A stretch of 64,000 bases of DNA from Amyelois transitella (lineage: Eukaryota > Arthropoda > Insecta > Lepidoptera > Pyralidae). Both the position numbers and the translations under genes were made by a program. Location of the stretch: contig NC_083505.1 in NCBI RefSeq assembly GCF_032362555.1, positions 9,167,501 to 9,231,500 of the forward strand, read 5' to 3'. Of this stretch, positions 22,501 through 35,485 are shown piece by piece; within the stretch, counting starts at the first letter, position 1; every line of letters begins with the position of its first letter. The notes beneath the pieces were generated by a model that did not search any database, was not told the DNA's origin, and worked only from the letters and a program-made list of their open reading frames with translations.

Positions 22501-25500
22501 TATAATCATCTATGAAAAAAAGAGATTTTTTGTTTGTTTGTTTGTAATATCTTTATTGCATAGAAATTTACACAGTAACAAGAAAATAGTACAAAGTTAT
22601 AAAATAAACAAATCACTAGCAATGGCGGACTTATCCCATAAAGGGATCTCTTCCAGTCAACCGGCAAAACAATAAAGGAACTAAATAATTCAGTAAAAAG
22701 CGGCAAGTCACTGTGTTTTTAGCAACAATATAATAATATACTAACAGAAATACATATATAGACATATACCTATCCACTAAATATATATGTATAAACTTAT
22801 AATAAATAAATAAACTTATTTAAATAAAATAAAGATTTTTTAAATTTAATTACCTAAAAGTTATACAATAATGTGTTATTTATGAAATAAATAGATAGAG
22901 ATAGAGACGTACCTGTAGCTACTAAAAGCACTATACAGTATACATACAGCTAAATTATTCGCGATCGCTTCACATTCGAAGTCATAAATTACCTTTTAAA
23001 TTACCGTGGATAAGCATCCTAATTATTTTTAAGGCCGTTTCATTTATCAGATTATAATTGCTTTCAGAGACTAAATGATTTTTATTTTAAATTTTTACAT
23101 ATGTAAACGTAAACCGACACTTTGATAAATATTTTTCGACAATACAACAGTCTAGACTTTCATTAGGCATTAAGTTTATAGACAATAATTAAATGAATGT
23201 AACAAACATTATGATAATATTCTGAAAGTTTGTCAACAATCTATGTAAAAGGACTAATATTTGTTTTGTTTATAATATCGGTTAATGACATTTTACATCA
23301 CTTACACTTTCTGTAATCGGTTTTCTTAATGGTGTTGTAATTACTTATGTCATTAGGCGTTCTTGCTAGATCATCGTTGATAGTATTAAGTGCAGTACAT
23401 CATATCCGTTCTATATTTAATTCGTTTGAATTTTCATAATATTTGGTGCGGGTGGGTGCAACTGGGAACATGATAAAGATAAGAAAAGCGACACTGCTTT
23501 TTACTACGCTTTATAATACTTATGCGCATTGATTTAAAAAGCTTTTTATCCGTCTAGAGATTAAAAACGAAACTGAATTTAAATTTCAAGACTTACTATG
23601 TCTCTACGGAATATCTTCTGTATTTTGTTGTTTGTAGTCTCTATAACTGATAAAGCTATAAATTCTCATTATGCGGCTTATTGCTGGGCGTAGTAGGTTA
23701 GGTACTAGCGAGGTGCAACAATTTTATAAATTGCTGTGAATTTCCTTTAAAAGCTAGCCGTGGGCGGCTAGCGGATCTCGGGCTCGATGAATAAGTGTGG
23801 TATCCGATAATTCCCTTGATTGCATTGCGCCTCGAACTCTTGGGAGCAGAGCGGCGGACGCACCCACTTAACCTAATTATTGACAAGGGAAGTTACTCCA
23901 TCTTGAAGCGAGACTCCGTTAGCAAATGCTGCCTAGCTCTGACGCTGTAATTGAGTCTTTCAATTAGCCTGAAACTGAGATTTATATGTAAGTACGGTAT
24001 ATGACTAAGATATACAGGCGAGTGTAACTGGAACAAAATTTGAATGGTCGAATATACCTACTACTTGCGTAGATAAAATTATTGATATTTTTGGAAAGGT
24101 TTGGTTTTAAATAAATCGGCGACCTTTCTTGAACTGTATGAATCTAATGGAACAACGATAACGAAATAGATTTTTTACATATCAAACAGGCGAAATATTA
24201 AGGCTAACCGTCATAATAACCAACAGTAATCCACTTCTATTGGAACCTCCTCACGTAAAACAATTGTTTTTATCGTAGATACGATAACGTAGAGAACACG
24301 AGCTAAGATAATGTAAAAATATCTTTAAAAAAATGTGTACGATTTTAGGCTGATCCGTCTCGTAACATGTGTTTCTCGTACAATAGAGCTTATCTTCAAT
24401 TGTCTGGTGTCTGATAGAGTAATATTGAGGGGATTACTTCCGCTGGTAGGTAGTAAAAAATGTCAAAATCTTATCAACCATTGTGCCTCAACTTTAATCC
24501 GTCTGATAAGTAAAATAATAATATTGATTACCTATTTGTATACAAATGAGTACTCTACACAAATTTTAGACTTCTTTTCTCAACTGAATTATTTTCTTAG
24601 TAATTTTTTCACTGTTTTTCTTGACACGGGCTTAGTAGGTATATACATATTGTCTACATAAAGGTTCTCTTTTTATTAAGCCCTATAAAATTAAATTTAT
24701 TTCTGGATGAATGGTTTTATATGTTCTTCTCAGAACTTGTGCCGCGTTTTAGTAACTGTGCTTGCATCTGCCAACGTCCAACCAAATATTATGTTATGCG
24801 TATTTAAGTTGGTTCTTATTGAACCACTGCAGCATTTATCCAAGATATTGCGATTTATATGACAAATCAAGAACTTTTTGTCAACAGGTATTCTGACTGC
24901 CATCAACTGCATCAGCGTGCGTTGGACGATGAGGATACAAGACGTGTTCACCACCTCCAAACTTTTGGCCCTTATTGTTATTATTATCTCCGGAATTTAT
25001 TACATTTGCGCAGGTAAAACTTTGCTTTTTGGTCTTTATCTTTATGTTTTAGAATAGTCAACAGTATCTAAATTATCACGTCATAGAGTTCTGCAGAATT
25101 ACTTGATGTGCAGCTAAACAAGCGAGTATGGTCAACACTAGCATAAAACAACATACATACATATTTTTTATCAGCAGCGTAGCATAAACCGTATGCAATC
25201 GAACTCAATTTGTTCTGGTTTTAAGATTACTAATAAGCATAATTGTAGTTGATGATGAATCAGTAGATTTGCATTTGCATCATTTCTTCGGTTAGCTATC
25301 TATGTTTACTAAGAAACATTTCAATCAACTTGCCTTAAAAAAGTAGGGATACGCGTTTGAATCTAGAAATAATTCCAGTATCCGTTTAGTTCGTCGTAAT
25401 TCAATACTTTAATTATTTCTGCGGTATTAACACAACTCGGCTCTTGTTACCTACAGAAGGTCCATTGAATTATTCATTGTATTCAACAAGTCGTTAGCGA

Positions 25501-28500
25501 AGACTGAGACCGTCTTAAATTATGTATAAAATGAGTTTGCTTCGAGAAAGCTTGCCCATCTATGTGTTACGCAATAAATTGATTGGTCCACTTTGATAAG
25601 AGCGCTCTTTGTATGATAATTGAATTAATATTTATTGATTTGTCTGTCTATTAATCATACTATATTTTTTTTAAAGTAAGACTTTAAGATATTTAAGACG
25701 AAGAAAATTTATTATGAAATCGAAAAAATATTCAATAGATCAATCATTCATCAAACGGATCCTTGAATATTTTAATACATTCAAGCTTTTATGGCCATTC
25801 TTACCTACCTACATATAACTGTATATATAGAACTTCTTTTCTGAGGATTGAAATACGATCCTATGCTCCATTCTCCTCTGAAATAGACTGAGGTTGTCTT
25901 TTCATAGTATATATGCTAGAACAGAATCTGCTTTTACCAGACTTGGGGTGATATAACTAATTATAATTAATCTGGTACCTACAGGTAATACGGAGAACTT
26001 TGAAAGACCTTTTGAGGGCGACTATAGCGCGGGAAATATAGCGCTAGCTTTCTATTCCGGCCTCTTTGCATTTGGTGGTTGGAATTATTTAAATTTCGTT
26101 ACTGAAGAACTACAAGATCCTTACAAGTAAGTACATTTATTTAGTTGTGGCAATTCTCATGGCTAATGAAACATCCCTAAAATAAGATATATGCATGCCG
26201 AATTCCAGTAAATGTTCAAATATTTAGTTCATGAGTTTATTTGAGGCTTTTGGTTTGGCTTTGTTTCTTCAACTTTCAATTAAATTTTTAGTAATCAATA
26301 TGACAACAGGTGCACGATTATCTCTGTACTACCGTAATATCAATAATGTTTATGAATATGTAAACGTATTAAAAAAATATCAGCAACTTAATAGCTCATA
26401 TGCGAGCACTGAGTAATGAAGTGCTTATGCTTTTTTTCTTCCGTGTCCGTGATATGTTATCTTTTTCATGCCCCATACTTTGATAACAGTTTATAACGTA
26501 TCTACGAGTACTTTACGTCACATACTATCAGTGTTATCAACTAGATTCACAGGTATTTTCTATTGAAGGTGATTCATTTTAATTCCTGTCTATTTTTAGA
26601 CATCGCATAAAAAGTTACGACCAAAATAGCATGAACACGAAGTTAATCCGTGTAGGTAAAGTTTTTTAAAACCGATCTGAGTTTAAAATGAAGTTCAATA
26701 TCGTTAAAAAACTATATAGTTACTTACCTATGTGCAAAAAATCAGTTTTTGTACGTTCGTTCAAAGACAAGTACTACTTATAATTACCTATTTTTTTAAC
26801 AGCGGTGCACCTGTCACTACTAAACTTCAATATTATACCCAAAAAGGTACATACCTGCAATAATAAGAATGTGCACCAAAAAAAGTCCTACGTAATTCGA
26901 AAAAGACAAGTAAAAGAACTATAAAAGAATAAGGCGATAGAACATTGTATACGAACGTAGTCTCACAATAAGCTTCGTTGTATTTGATCACGTTTTGATA
27001 CTATTCTACGATTTTACCCCGATGTATCGCTCTGATTTCGAATAGCTCTCACTGAAGAACGAAGAGCTATTCGAAATCAGATCACGGTATCATTACCGTA
27101 GGTATATCTAAATCTTAATAAGTTGTCATTACGTATCTCGTTTTCTATGTGAAAACATATTTTGAGGCTGCACAAAGGACACACATTTTGCATTGTTAGA
27201 GAAAATACATATTGCTAAACCTACCTTTCACTCTTTATAAAAGACCACAATACTATAACGTGGTTGTAGTACGACCTTGACCCACTGAATTTTAATAGTA
27301 CCTACCTACTTAAGACAACAAAAGGTTGCTTGTTAGTTCGACTAACTAGAGAGTGTAAATTTTACTTTTATTGTACCTTATTTTTTGACAAACCATAGAA
27401 AATATTACATTAGGTTAACTTGTATTTCTGTGAGGCATACCAAATGACGGTTTATTTAAGTGCCTACATATTTCTTTCTTCTTTGCAAAATCTACCTACC
27501 GGTAGTTATTGGATAGAACCCCTTAAAGTATACGAGTATTGTTAGGGGTTTCTGGTTTTGTGAACATTAATTTAATTCCAAGAAATCAAGAATTGTTCCA
27601 TGTTTATGTCGACCATGAACCACGTGCAATATAGGCGAGTGTTGCGTCATCCATCTAGTACGAATTGGTCCTCGTAAAAGACGGTCCGATGCTTCTAAGG
27701 TTGTTTGCCACTGGCTTGCCAAAAAGGGGAACGATGTCGGATCGTTAATAAAGTCGGAAAGATACTACTATGGTATATTCAGAGAATCGTAATTTGATAA
27801 ATATAAAATTGTGAAATACCTATAACAACTTTTTATTAAGTACTTTTATATATAAACTAGCTTTCCGCCCGCGGCTTCGCCCACGTGTAATTCGGTTATA
27901 TATAGCGTTTTTTAATGATCTCGACAGGGCTTTTTCTTCCACAGGCTGAAATCTTGTTACAACTGGAATTAAATATAGCCTGTGTTACTCAGGGATGATG
28001 TAGCTTTCTAATGGTGAATGTTTGAAATCGATTCAGTAGTTTCGGAGTTTATCGATTACATGTGTAAACAAACAAACATATAAAAAAATAGATTGTTCCT
28101 CTTTATAATATTAGTATACATACAAATCTATATAGAAAAAGTAAAGCGAGACAAAATCATCGTCTCAAAAGAAAAAAAAAACAGGATTTATAGGACGAAG
28201 AGGCCTTACAGGATTTCCTTCTGTTTAAGTATTTGCGTCTGATAGTCATCATCCCATGTGAATGAGCTGATGATGGAAAGTACAACTCCTCAACGGTTAG
28301 GAGTTGAAAGAAAATTCTTACGAAGTTATACGTACATGTGAGGCTATTAGGTTGACCTGATAATAAAAAGTAAATCTCATTAACGTTAAGAATTTAGGTG
28401 AAAATGGATGCGGACAAATTTCGTCTCTTCACTTGTTTCCTTTTAGCTGTTTGTATGGGTAGTGTTAACACAAAATAGGGATTTAAAGGCGTGATGTTAT

Positions 28501-31500
28501 TAATGTTATGCATGTATGTACATAATTATGTATGTTAAAGAGACGACTGAAAGTTGTCATACAAAGTCTTTTTTTTAAGGATGGGAAATCATCAAATGAC
28601 CTCTCCCGCTCTGGGTGGAACGGAAGGGAGTGTCAGACTTTTACTGACTAAAACCCACCTCGTTCCTTCAGTTGCCCTTTGCGTTCCGGGGCCACGGTAT
28701 CTCGTTAGAACTTTCCCGCAGCCCCGGCTCAGTTTATCCCGTTTCCCCCCCTTGGGGGTTGACATTTCAAAAATCCCTTCTTAGTGCTCACTTATGTTAC
28801 TAAAGGAACCTCTGTTCAAAATCTCAGACTCCTATACCGAGCGGTTTCGGCTGTGCGTTAATAAATCAGTCACCCAATCGCACCCCCTAAATCACGATTG
28901 GAGGGTAGTTTGAAAAAACTTATAATGTCAAACATATTTACTTGCCTATGTACGTGTTCATGCCAAGTTTCAAGTTTATAAACCCAAGGAATAAGATTTT
29001 TCATAGAAACGTTTTTACCCCTTTTCCCCCCCTTGGGGGTTGAATTTCCAAAAATCCTTTCTTAGTGCTCACTTATGTTACTAAAGGAACCTCTGTTCAA
29101 AATCTCAGACTCCTATACCGAGCGGTTTCGGCTGTGCGTTAATAAATCAGTCACCCAATCGCACCCCCTAAATCACGATTGGAGGGTAGTTTGAAAAAAC
29201 TTATAATGTCAAACATATTTACTTGCCTATGTACGTGTTCATGCCAAGTTTCAAGTTTATAAACCCAAGGAATAAGATTTTTCATAGAAACGTTTTTACC
29301 CCTTTTCCCCCCCTTGGGGGTTGAATTTCCAAAAATCCTTTCTTAGTGCTCCCCTACATATCCCAAGGAACCTACATTCCAAATTTCAGCTGTCTACGAC
29401 CAGTAGTTTCGACTGTGCGTTGTCTGTCAGTCAGTCACTCAGTAACGGAAGAGTTTTATATATATAGATGTCTAATATAAAATAAATAATACAATACTAA
29501 CATCATCTTATAGACCACTGTATTAAGGGCTAATGTTTAAATTGACATTCTATAATTAAAGATTACTTATACATTTTGTCGTATTGGACTTATCGAATTG
29601 TGGACAGTTCGCTTAGGTCATCGGTGGAAAACTACCTTATTATGAATCAAATGACAAATGCCATTGAGTGGCTCGCACGAGAGTTCCTCAAATATAGCTT
29701 AGGTTTCCCATTGCCTCTTAGTTGGATTGAGAGTTATTTGAAAGGGTTTGACAGTAAAGTTCATACATAGCTTTGTGATTCATGAGTTAATTACCTATTC
29801 CATGAATGGAAGACTGTTGCTCGATAGATTTGGTTGATTGAATTATGAAATAGCTTTACGATACACGGTAAAACTTGATGATAACTAAATTAACATTAAA
29901 TCAGTAATAAAATGACGTCCTACATTACGTTAACGGTCACACTTACTTTAAATTTCCAGAATGCAATTTTCCCTATATTCTACCAATGTATGATTAACCA
30001 TTTTAGGTAAATAAGTATATGGTTAATGTCATTATTGATTTTGAATAATAGCGAGATAAATTTATTTAAAACTTAAAGTTCCCAATACTGAGACAAAAAA
30101 TGTAGTGTAACACGATAGAATAAAATAAATTGTTCTTTATTGAGCACTTTTCTTATTACATGAAATATTCATAGACGCCGAGAAGGCGTTGACTGAATGA
30201 ATGGTAATTTATTCTTTCCGTTCCTTGATAACGAGAGCTTTGATAATACGAAAGTAAGATAACAGAATTTAGGCCATGGCCAAGAAACAGTTAAGACTAG
30301 TTTCCGTCTGCGGCTGTCTCTCACGCAGAGATTAGGTACTTTTCCGGGACAAAATGTACCTACTCTGAAAGTATCACGTAAATACTACGTATACTAGTTT
30401 TATAATTGGCAAATTTTGGGAACTAGTTATTCTTGTTGACCAGTCTTTGTGTTGTTTGTTAATATCATCACTAAGAAGGTACATGTAAAATAAATTCGAC
30501 GCGATGCTTAACTTACGGCGAAAGTAGAACCAGTTTTCATTTTCTTTTTATGTATGCTTTTTATGTTAGTCGAGAAATACCTTTTGAGAAAGTTACTGCA
30601 TTGCAAGGTGATTCGTTAGACACAAACTTTTGCGATTTTTATACGATTATAATTTTACTATGACTAATGTTTGGCACAAAGCCAACGTGGAATCCGCCTT
30701 CTCCATTCGTATATACATACATACTCCTTTTTACTCTAAATATAATTATAATCATGACTTCAATCATGTGTGTAATATGATCGTGGTTCCGATTCAAATT
30801 CTTAACGATAATTTTTTTAACGTAGGTTATTAATATTTATAATTTGTTAATAATAATTAATTATTAATAATACTATTGAAGAAGCTTAGAAAATAGAAAG
30901 TCGAGATGCTGCAGTGGAGTTATAAAAAATCCTTTCAGTCTTCGAAGCTGTGGGCTCTGCCTACCCCTTAAAGGATGAGGTTATATTTGTATTATATGTT
31001 GTTATGTGATGATAATGTGATCCAATATAAGCTGACTGAATTCAATATAACTATTTATCTAAAATTCTGCTGTTTCACATTTACTTATACATCTAACATA
31101 AGGTGGGATCTAGGTTTGATGTACTAAGTATTATATATTATTATATACTAAGATTTATTTATTATTAAAAAAGACCTATCTTATTCCACGAATTTATTAG
31201 AAAATAAAACCCGTATAATTCCTCGTCATCACGATACGAATACTGGGCATTCTCACACGATTCTTATTAATTTCAGGAATTTGCCGCGTGCCATATGGAT
31301 TGCCATGCCGATGGTCACCATTATCTACGTGATGGCAAACTTAGCCTACTTTGCCGTCGTCACAAGAATGGAATTGATGTCGCTTGCTCCTGTAGCTAAA
31401 GTAAGAATTTTGGCTTGACCTAGGTCAGCTTAGTTATTTCCTGTTTATTTAAACAAAATTACTTGAAATCGTCTAGCGAGTTGTCGGTCCTCAATTCAAG

Positions 31501-33057
31501 AAACGTTAGAATGCGTAAATATAAGAACTCTCCAGTTCTCCAGCGATGAGTCTTGATGTATTGGTGAGAACATTTTAACCGGGTACCTTACCGATTCGAT
31601 CACCGACGGTCGGTGGTCGTAACTAGTAATAATCATATAAATATTAAGTTCTATGTTTCTTTGACCTACTCAGCATACTTATAGCAAAATAATTGTAACC
31701 TCAAATCAATGTACTAATTTGCTTAACTTATCAAGTAGGTTTTATTTGTAAATTTAATTGTTTGTTTGTCCGACTACAAAGTGATATATCTCATTAATAA
31801 TATAAATAAGAGCCATAAACTTAACTTGCAAATATAAATTTATTGATGCTTGGTACACAGCTATTATTAAAATTAGGAAATTTAACTAACTGATAAAATG
31901 TCCCAATATTATAAAATACACGAAACTATATCTAAGTAACGCGACGGTTGGTGGTTATAATGTATATCTACGTAATTAGGAGATCAGAAACATAAATAGG
32001 TAACACAGTAAGATATATAATAAAAAGAGGATTTAAGTTTTTTAAGAAATATTCTTTACGCAACTTGATTTATCGACACTCAAAGATAGAAAAGAATAAA
32101 TCCGTTTAGTTTTATCTTAAGATTTCTTCTCTCTGCCCCTTCTAACCTTCTTATGGGTACAAAGTACGGTGGATCAGGAGATAGCTGTACACCTCGCCTT
32201 TATGGGATGTGGTCCAGGTATCTCCCACGCCGTGTAGTAGAAAGCACATAGATACAATATTTCAGATATTCGGAGACCACCTCTTTGGAGGATGGAGCTG
32301 GCTGATACCAGTATTCGTGGCGTTGTCCACTTTCGGCGGGGTCAATGGAGTTCTCTTCACATCAGCACGGCTGTTCGCCACGGGAGCACAAGAGGGACAT
32401 ATGCCTGCTTTCTTCTCACTTTTCCATATTGATAAGCAGACACCGATACCATCACTGATATTCACGGTGAGTTAAAATTGATTATTATTTCTTCTTTTAA
32501 ATCTAATTCAAGTTTTGTTGGTTTTCTCCCCAATTGTTTAGGTTTCAGTTATACTTATATTTTTATTGATCAAATTTCAGAACCAGGTTAATTTTACCGC
32601 CTTACTGTGAAGTTGCTATAAAATTTAACTCATTTTGTCTTTTTCTGTTTTCCAGTGTTTCTTCTCCCTTCTCATGTTGACAACGAGCAACGTGTTCGAT
32701 CTAATCAACTACTTCTCACAGATACTCTGGCTCTCAGTAGGAGCCTCCGTTGTGGGCATGCTGTGGCTCAGGCGGACCAAGCCTGACCTTCCACGCCCTA
32801 TCAAAGTCAACATTATCATACCACTCCTCTTCCTCATTGCTATCGGATGCTTAGTCATTATTCCAGCTATCACAAACCCAAAGGACACAGCCATTGGGAT
32901 AGCCATACTCCTTTCTGGTATACCAGTATATTATCTTTGTGTTAAATGGGAGAACAAACCCGACGCCTACAATAAATTTTCCACTGGCGTTCTAAGGTTC
33001 CTACAAAAACTTTGCTCATGTATTTATGTAGATTCATTAGAGAAGTTGTCGAATTGA
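16521..33057 (+). CDS. SLC7/LAT-type heterodimeric amino-acid transporter light chain
   Basis: There are seven exons: 16521-16663, 19688-19986, 24888-25013, 25985-26126, 31277-31400, 32266-32466 and 32656-33057. All have GT/AG borders and matching phases, and total 478 residues, the usual size for this family. The hydropathy fits 12 membrane helices. Diagnostic features are GSGIF (33-37, substrate-binding unwound helix 1), 'ALCYAELG', C132 in FFPECDPPE (the position of the cysteine that in human LAT1 bonds to the CD98 heavy chain), '[15 protein letters not shown]' (helix 6 gate, F217) and 'NLPRAIW'. It should exchange neutral or large amino acids at the plasma membrane as a partner of a CD98hc-like protein. 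Relatives in Drosophila include minidiscs, JhI-21 and genderblind; I cannot say which is the orthologue. Introns of 3.0, 4.9 and 5.2 kb carry most of the local repeats. Confidence 0.95.
17545..17630. repeat. Very degraded SINE remnant
   Basis: Scattered matches ('gaatagacagtcaatggtaa', 'aaggaattgagattcag') follow the order of the dispersed SINE. It lies in LAT intron 1. Confidence 0.35.
18000..18180. repeat. Dispersed repeat end ('tataatattagtatagatg')
   Basis: The stretch has a 'gaaccgattttgatac' segment and ends in ataatattagtatagatg. The same ending appears near 28,105 (ataatattagtatacat), and both resemble tails of abundant lepidopteran repeats. The family was not determined. Confidence 0.45.
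19552..19603. other. Precursor-like hairpin in LAT intron 1
   Basis: A 22-bp stem with two mismatches and an 8-base loop is formed by TTGGACAGGTAGAGGTAGG followed by ACC on one arm and GGTCTTGCCTCTACCTGTCC followed by AA on the other. It lies 85 bases before the acceptor of LAT exon 2. The size is at the small end for an animal miRNA precursor. Nothing in the sequence proves expression. Confidence 0.5.
20245..20350 (-). repeat. SINE copy, truncated
   Basis: The fragment begins with tacgtatagtcacgtctata and 'cccttgcagggtatacagag' and includes 'gccacgttcagctgtatgg' and 'attgagattcaa'. The inner half is lost. It lies in LAT intron 2. Confidence 0.7.
22262..22991. repeat. 730-bp foldback with perfect 84-bp inverted arms
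   Basis: Bases 22262-22345 are the exact reverse complement of 22908-22991 (84 of 84 by eye), separated by 562 bases. The arms include GAAGCGATCGCGAATAATTT and its complement. The spacer is AT-rich and includes a LINE-like tail. No target duplication is obvious, so it may be an inverted duplication rather than a classical transposon. It lies in LAT intron 2. Confidence 0.85.
22530..22680 (-). repeat. LINE-type 3' tail fragment
   Basis: The repeated 'tttgtttgtttgt', 'aatatctttattgcatag', then 'aatggcggacttatcccata' and 'ctcttccagtcaacc' resemble the 3' region of a very common lepidopteran non-LTR element. It is the spacer of the 22262-22991 foldback. The match is recalled from general knowledge; no library search was possible. 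Confidence 0.45.
27031..27081. other. Perfect 19-bp stem-loop in LAT intron 4
   Basis: TCTGATTTCGAATAGCTCT at 27031-27049 is the exact reverse complement of 27063-27081, with a 13-base loop. The stem is centred on TTCGAA. No flanking element was recognised. Confidence 0.7.
27861..28125. repeat. Abundant insect repeat ('ctttccgcccgcggcttcgc')
   Basis: The segment opens with the string typical of a widespread insect repeat (ccgcggcttcgcccacgtg), continues with 'tgatctcgacagggc' and 'ttcagtagtttcggagtt', and ends in aataatgtt-like AT-rich sequence with 'ataatattagtatacat'. The class (LINE tail or Helitron-like) was not determined. Confidence 0.5.
28740..29470. repeat. Tandem array with 281-bp period
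   Basis: Units start at 'cttagtgctc' at 28780, 29061 and 29342, exactly 281 bp apart. Units 28780-29060 and 29061-29341 look identical along their whole length. The third unit diverges after 'cttagtgctcccc' and ends near 29470 in the 'tttatatatatag' style of this repeat family. Each unit contains a C-run/G-run block (cccccccttgggggttga) and an inner ccaatcg / cgattgg inverted pair. Confidence 0.88.
30925..30995 (+). repeat. SINE/LINE tail fragment, opposite orientation
   Basis: Read on the minus strand this gives 'aaggggtaggcagagcccac', the shared tail motif of the local LINE and SINE, and then cttcgaagactga. It lies in LAT intron 4. Confidence 0.5.
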
Positions 33058-33154
33058 TTGAAAAGAAATTGTTTTGTTATGTACATAATATACAAATATA
33101 TAAAGGACCAATATGTTATATGTGTATGACGCTTATTGTGATATTTTAAGACAT

Positions 33155-33375
33155 TTAATAGACGAGCTTAAAACTATCCTTATATTATAAATGCGAATGT
33201 TTGGGGTATGTATGTATGGGTGTTTGTAACTCTTTCACGCAAATACAACTTAACTGATTACGCTGAATACCCAAAATAACATACTATAGGATACTTTTTA
33301 TCCCGGAGTTCCAGCGGGATTGATTGTTACGTTATGATAGGGTTTCCACGCGGACTAAGTCGCGGGCGGCCTTTA
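33155..33375. repeat. Dispersed repeat ('tttatcccggagttcc...cgcgggcgg')
   Basis: The pattern 'ttatattataaatgcgaatg', 'tttatcccggagttccagcg' and finally 'gactaagtcgcgggcggcc' is a repeat skeleton common in moths. It just follows the LAT stop codon by about 100 bases and may form part of its 3' UTR. Confidence 0.5.
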
Positions 33376-35274
33376 GTACTACATAAATATCAAAGCATTG
33401 TGTGTCTTCATTATTCCGTAAATGCTGTGTGAGTTTGCTAGTATATAACAAAGTGAAAGTTATTTCTTGTGATTGTGTGTCTATAAACTAATAAACAATA
33501 TACAATACTCGTTCTATTGTCTTAGATATACTAATTTATCTCAAAAATAAGAGTTATATTAGGTACTTATTACCTATTTGAGCCTAGTTTGGTATTATAC
33601 CTAGTACATGTGAGTTAGACGATATTTATTAAATTTACGAAAAATATGAGAATTTTGGGTAAAATCTTTTTTTGGTTCAAGACTATTCAAGTAGTTTTAC
33701 TTACATATTTGTTTAGTTATCTCTTTCTTGGTCTTCCTCTGTTATCTATTGTCTTTCTAATCTCGTCACGTACCTATATAATAATCGAACACATTCTCCT
33801 TATTTTTCTACATTTTGCGCTCTTAAAATACTCAAGGACAAAAACTTTAATAAAGCTAATTGATTGTTAAAATGTTACACAAGCATATTTTAACATTCAA
33901 TTTAGAAAAATACTTAATTGTTATGGAACCTACGATATTTTTTAAGGAAATTTACTGTATCTCAAATTGTTAGTGTAATGTAATAATGTTTATATTAAAA
34001 TCACACACATTACACTTTTAATATTTATTTTTATTTATAGACCCTTTTTTTATAAAACTGCCGCTTAGATGCAATAGTCAGTAAACTAATACGAACACAC
34101 ACTAGTACCTACCTACTTTTTCTTTCATTTATAATCCTTTGTTTACTTTGGACATACCTTATCAAATTTAGCTACGCAGGCATCCCTAAATTCAAAATGA
34201 GATCATATAAGTATATATACGTTACGTTGGTATACGCAATATACCAACTTATATTTTTTAGTTCTACTTATATAGCAGAAGAAAATATATTTATGGTATT
34301 AAAATTTATATATTTTATTTATTTTAAAAAAACTCAATACCTATCATAATTTACTCAGACATTAAAAACGCAAAAAAATACATAAGTAGTCGAATTCCTA
34401 ACTTATTGCTCTCTGATATTATCTGAATGTTTTATGTTGTGTTTGTTGTTTTTAAGGATAAACAAAGGTGTCTGTGACGTAGGTAAATCTTAATTTATTT
34501 ATTTATTTTACTGTATAAACTTAGATATATGTATAAAAACTTGAACATTTAATAAGCGCCTAATGGTACATATAGGTAGGTATGCACTGAACACAAAATT
34601 ATCAAAGACTAGTTGGGGTAGCGTGGGGCTTCCCTTCTAGAAAAAAGTATTGCTTAATTTATTCCTTAATGTATATAATACATACATACAAAAATACGAA
34701 TGTTTTCTCTTTATTGTTGGTGTGGATATATTTTTTGCATGGTTTCCTAAGGGTTTGCTTTGAAAAGAGCATGCTATATAACTAGATGTAACAAGTTTGT
34801 TAATAATCGAAGACATTCCTTAATAAACACCTCAAAAATTACAATAAATTAAGTAACACAAATTTAGTTTAATTCATTATATTTTTATAAGGAATTTTAT
34901 ATCATTACATTTACACAAGTTTTGATACCGATGTATATTATTGTTAGAAATAACTTTTTATATTTATCTTCATTTATTCAGATAAGAATTTCCATAGATT
35001 TATTCACCGAATAAATAATTGAAATATGTAAGTATTTTTTATACTAAAGTAGTAGGTACTAAAATAAAAATATGCCTGATCAAAAAAGTTGCATCGTAAC
35101 GTTATTGCTTACTTATTATTTTACGCGTAAGTTTATCAATTAACGGAAATGTGGACTTCAAATAAACTTTCTAGGAAATTTATAAACTTACGGTTCTTGT
35201 TATTTTCCGGTGACACATATACGTTCAAACTAAATTTTTGTTTGTCATTTATTCTACTACTACTACTACTAATA

Positions 35275-35485
35275 CCAGGACCACACGGCTCATCAGAAGA
35301 GGACCACTCTATATAGGATTCCCGAGGATGTTGTAAAAAACGACTAAGGTAAAGGCTGAAACTTGGGATTCTTCTTGTACTTAGATGAAAGGCTAGCAAT
35401 CTGTCACTATTTGAATCTCAATTCCGTCATCAAGCCATACAGCTAAACACGGTATTTTAGTAATTTTAAGACTTTTGGCTCTGTT
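35275..35485 (+). repeat. SINE copy, reverse of most others
   Basis: On the plus strand it reads from 'ccaggaccacacggctcatc' through 'aggaccactctatatagga', 'tgtcactatttgaatctcaa' and 'cttttggctctg', the reverse complement of the other copies. It lies about 290 bases upstream of the NDUFS2 copy and is clearly old. Confidence 0.7.

Noticed and set aside
28554-28784. 76-codon plus-strand frame
   Set aside because: It lies in repeat sequence running into the 281-bp array and has no domain.
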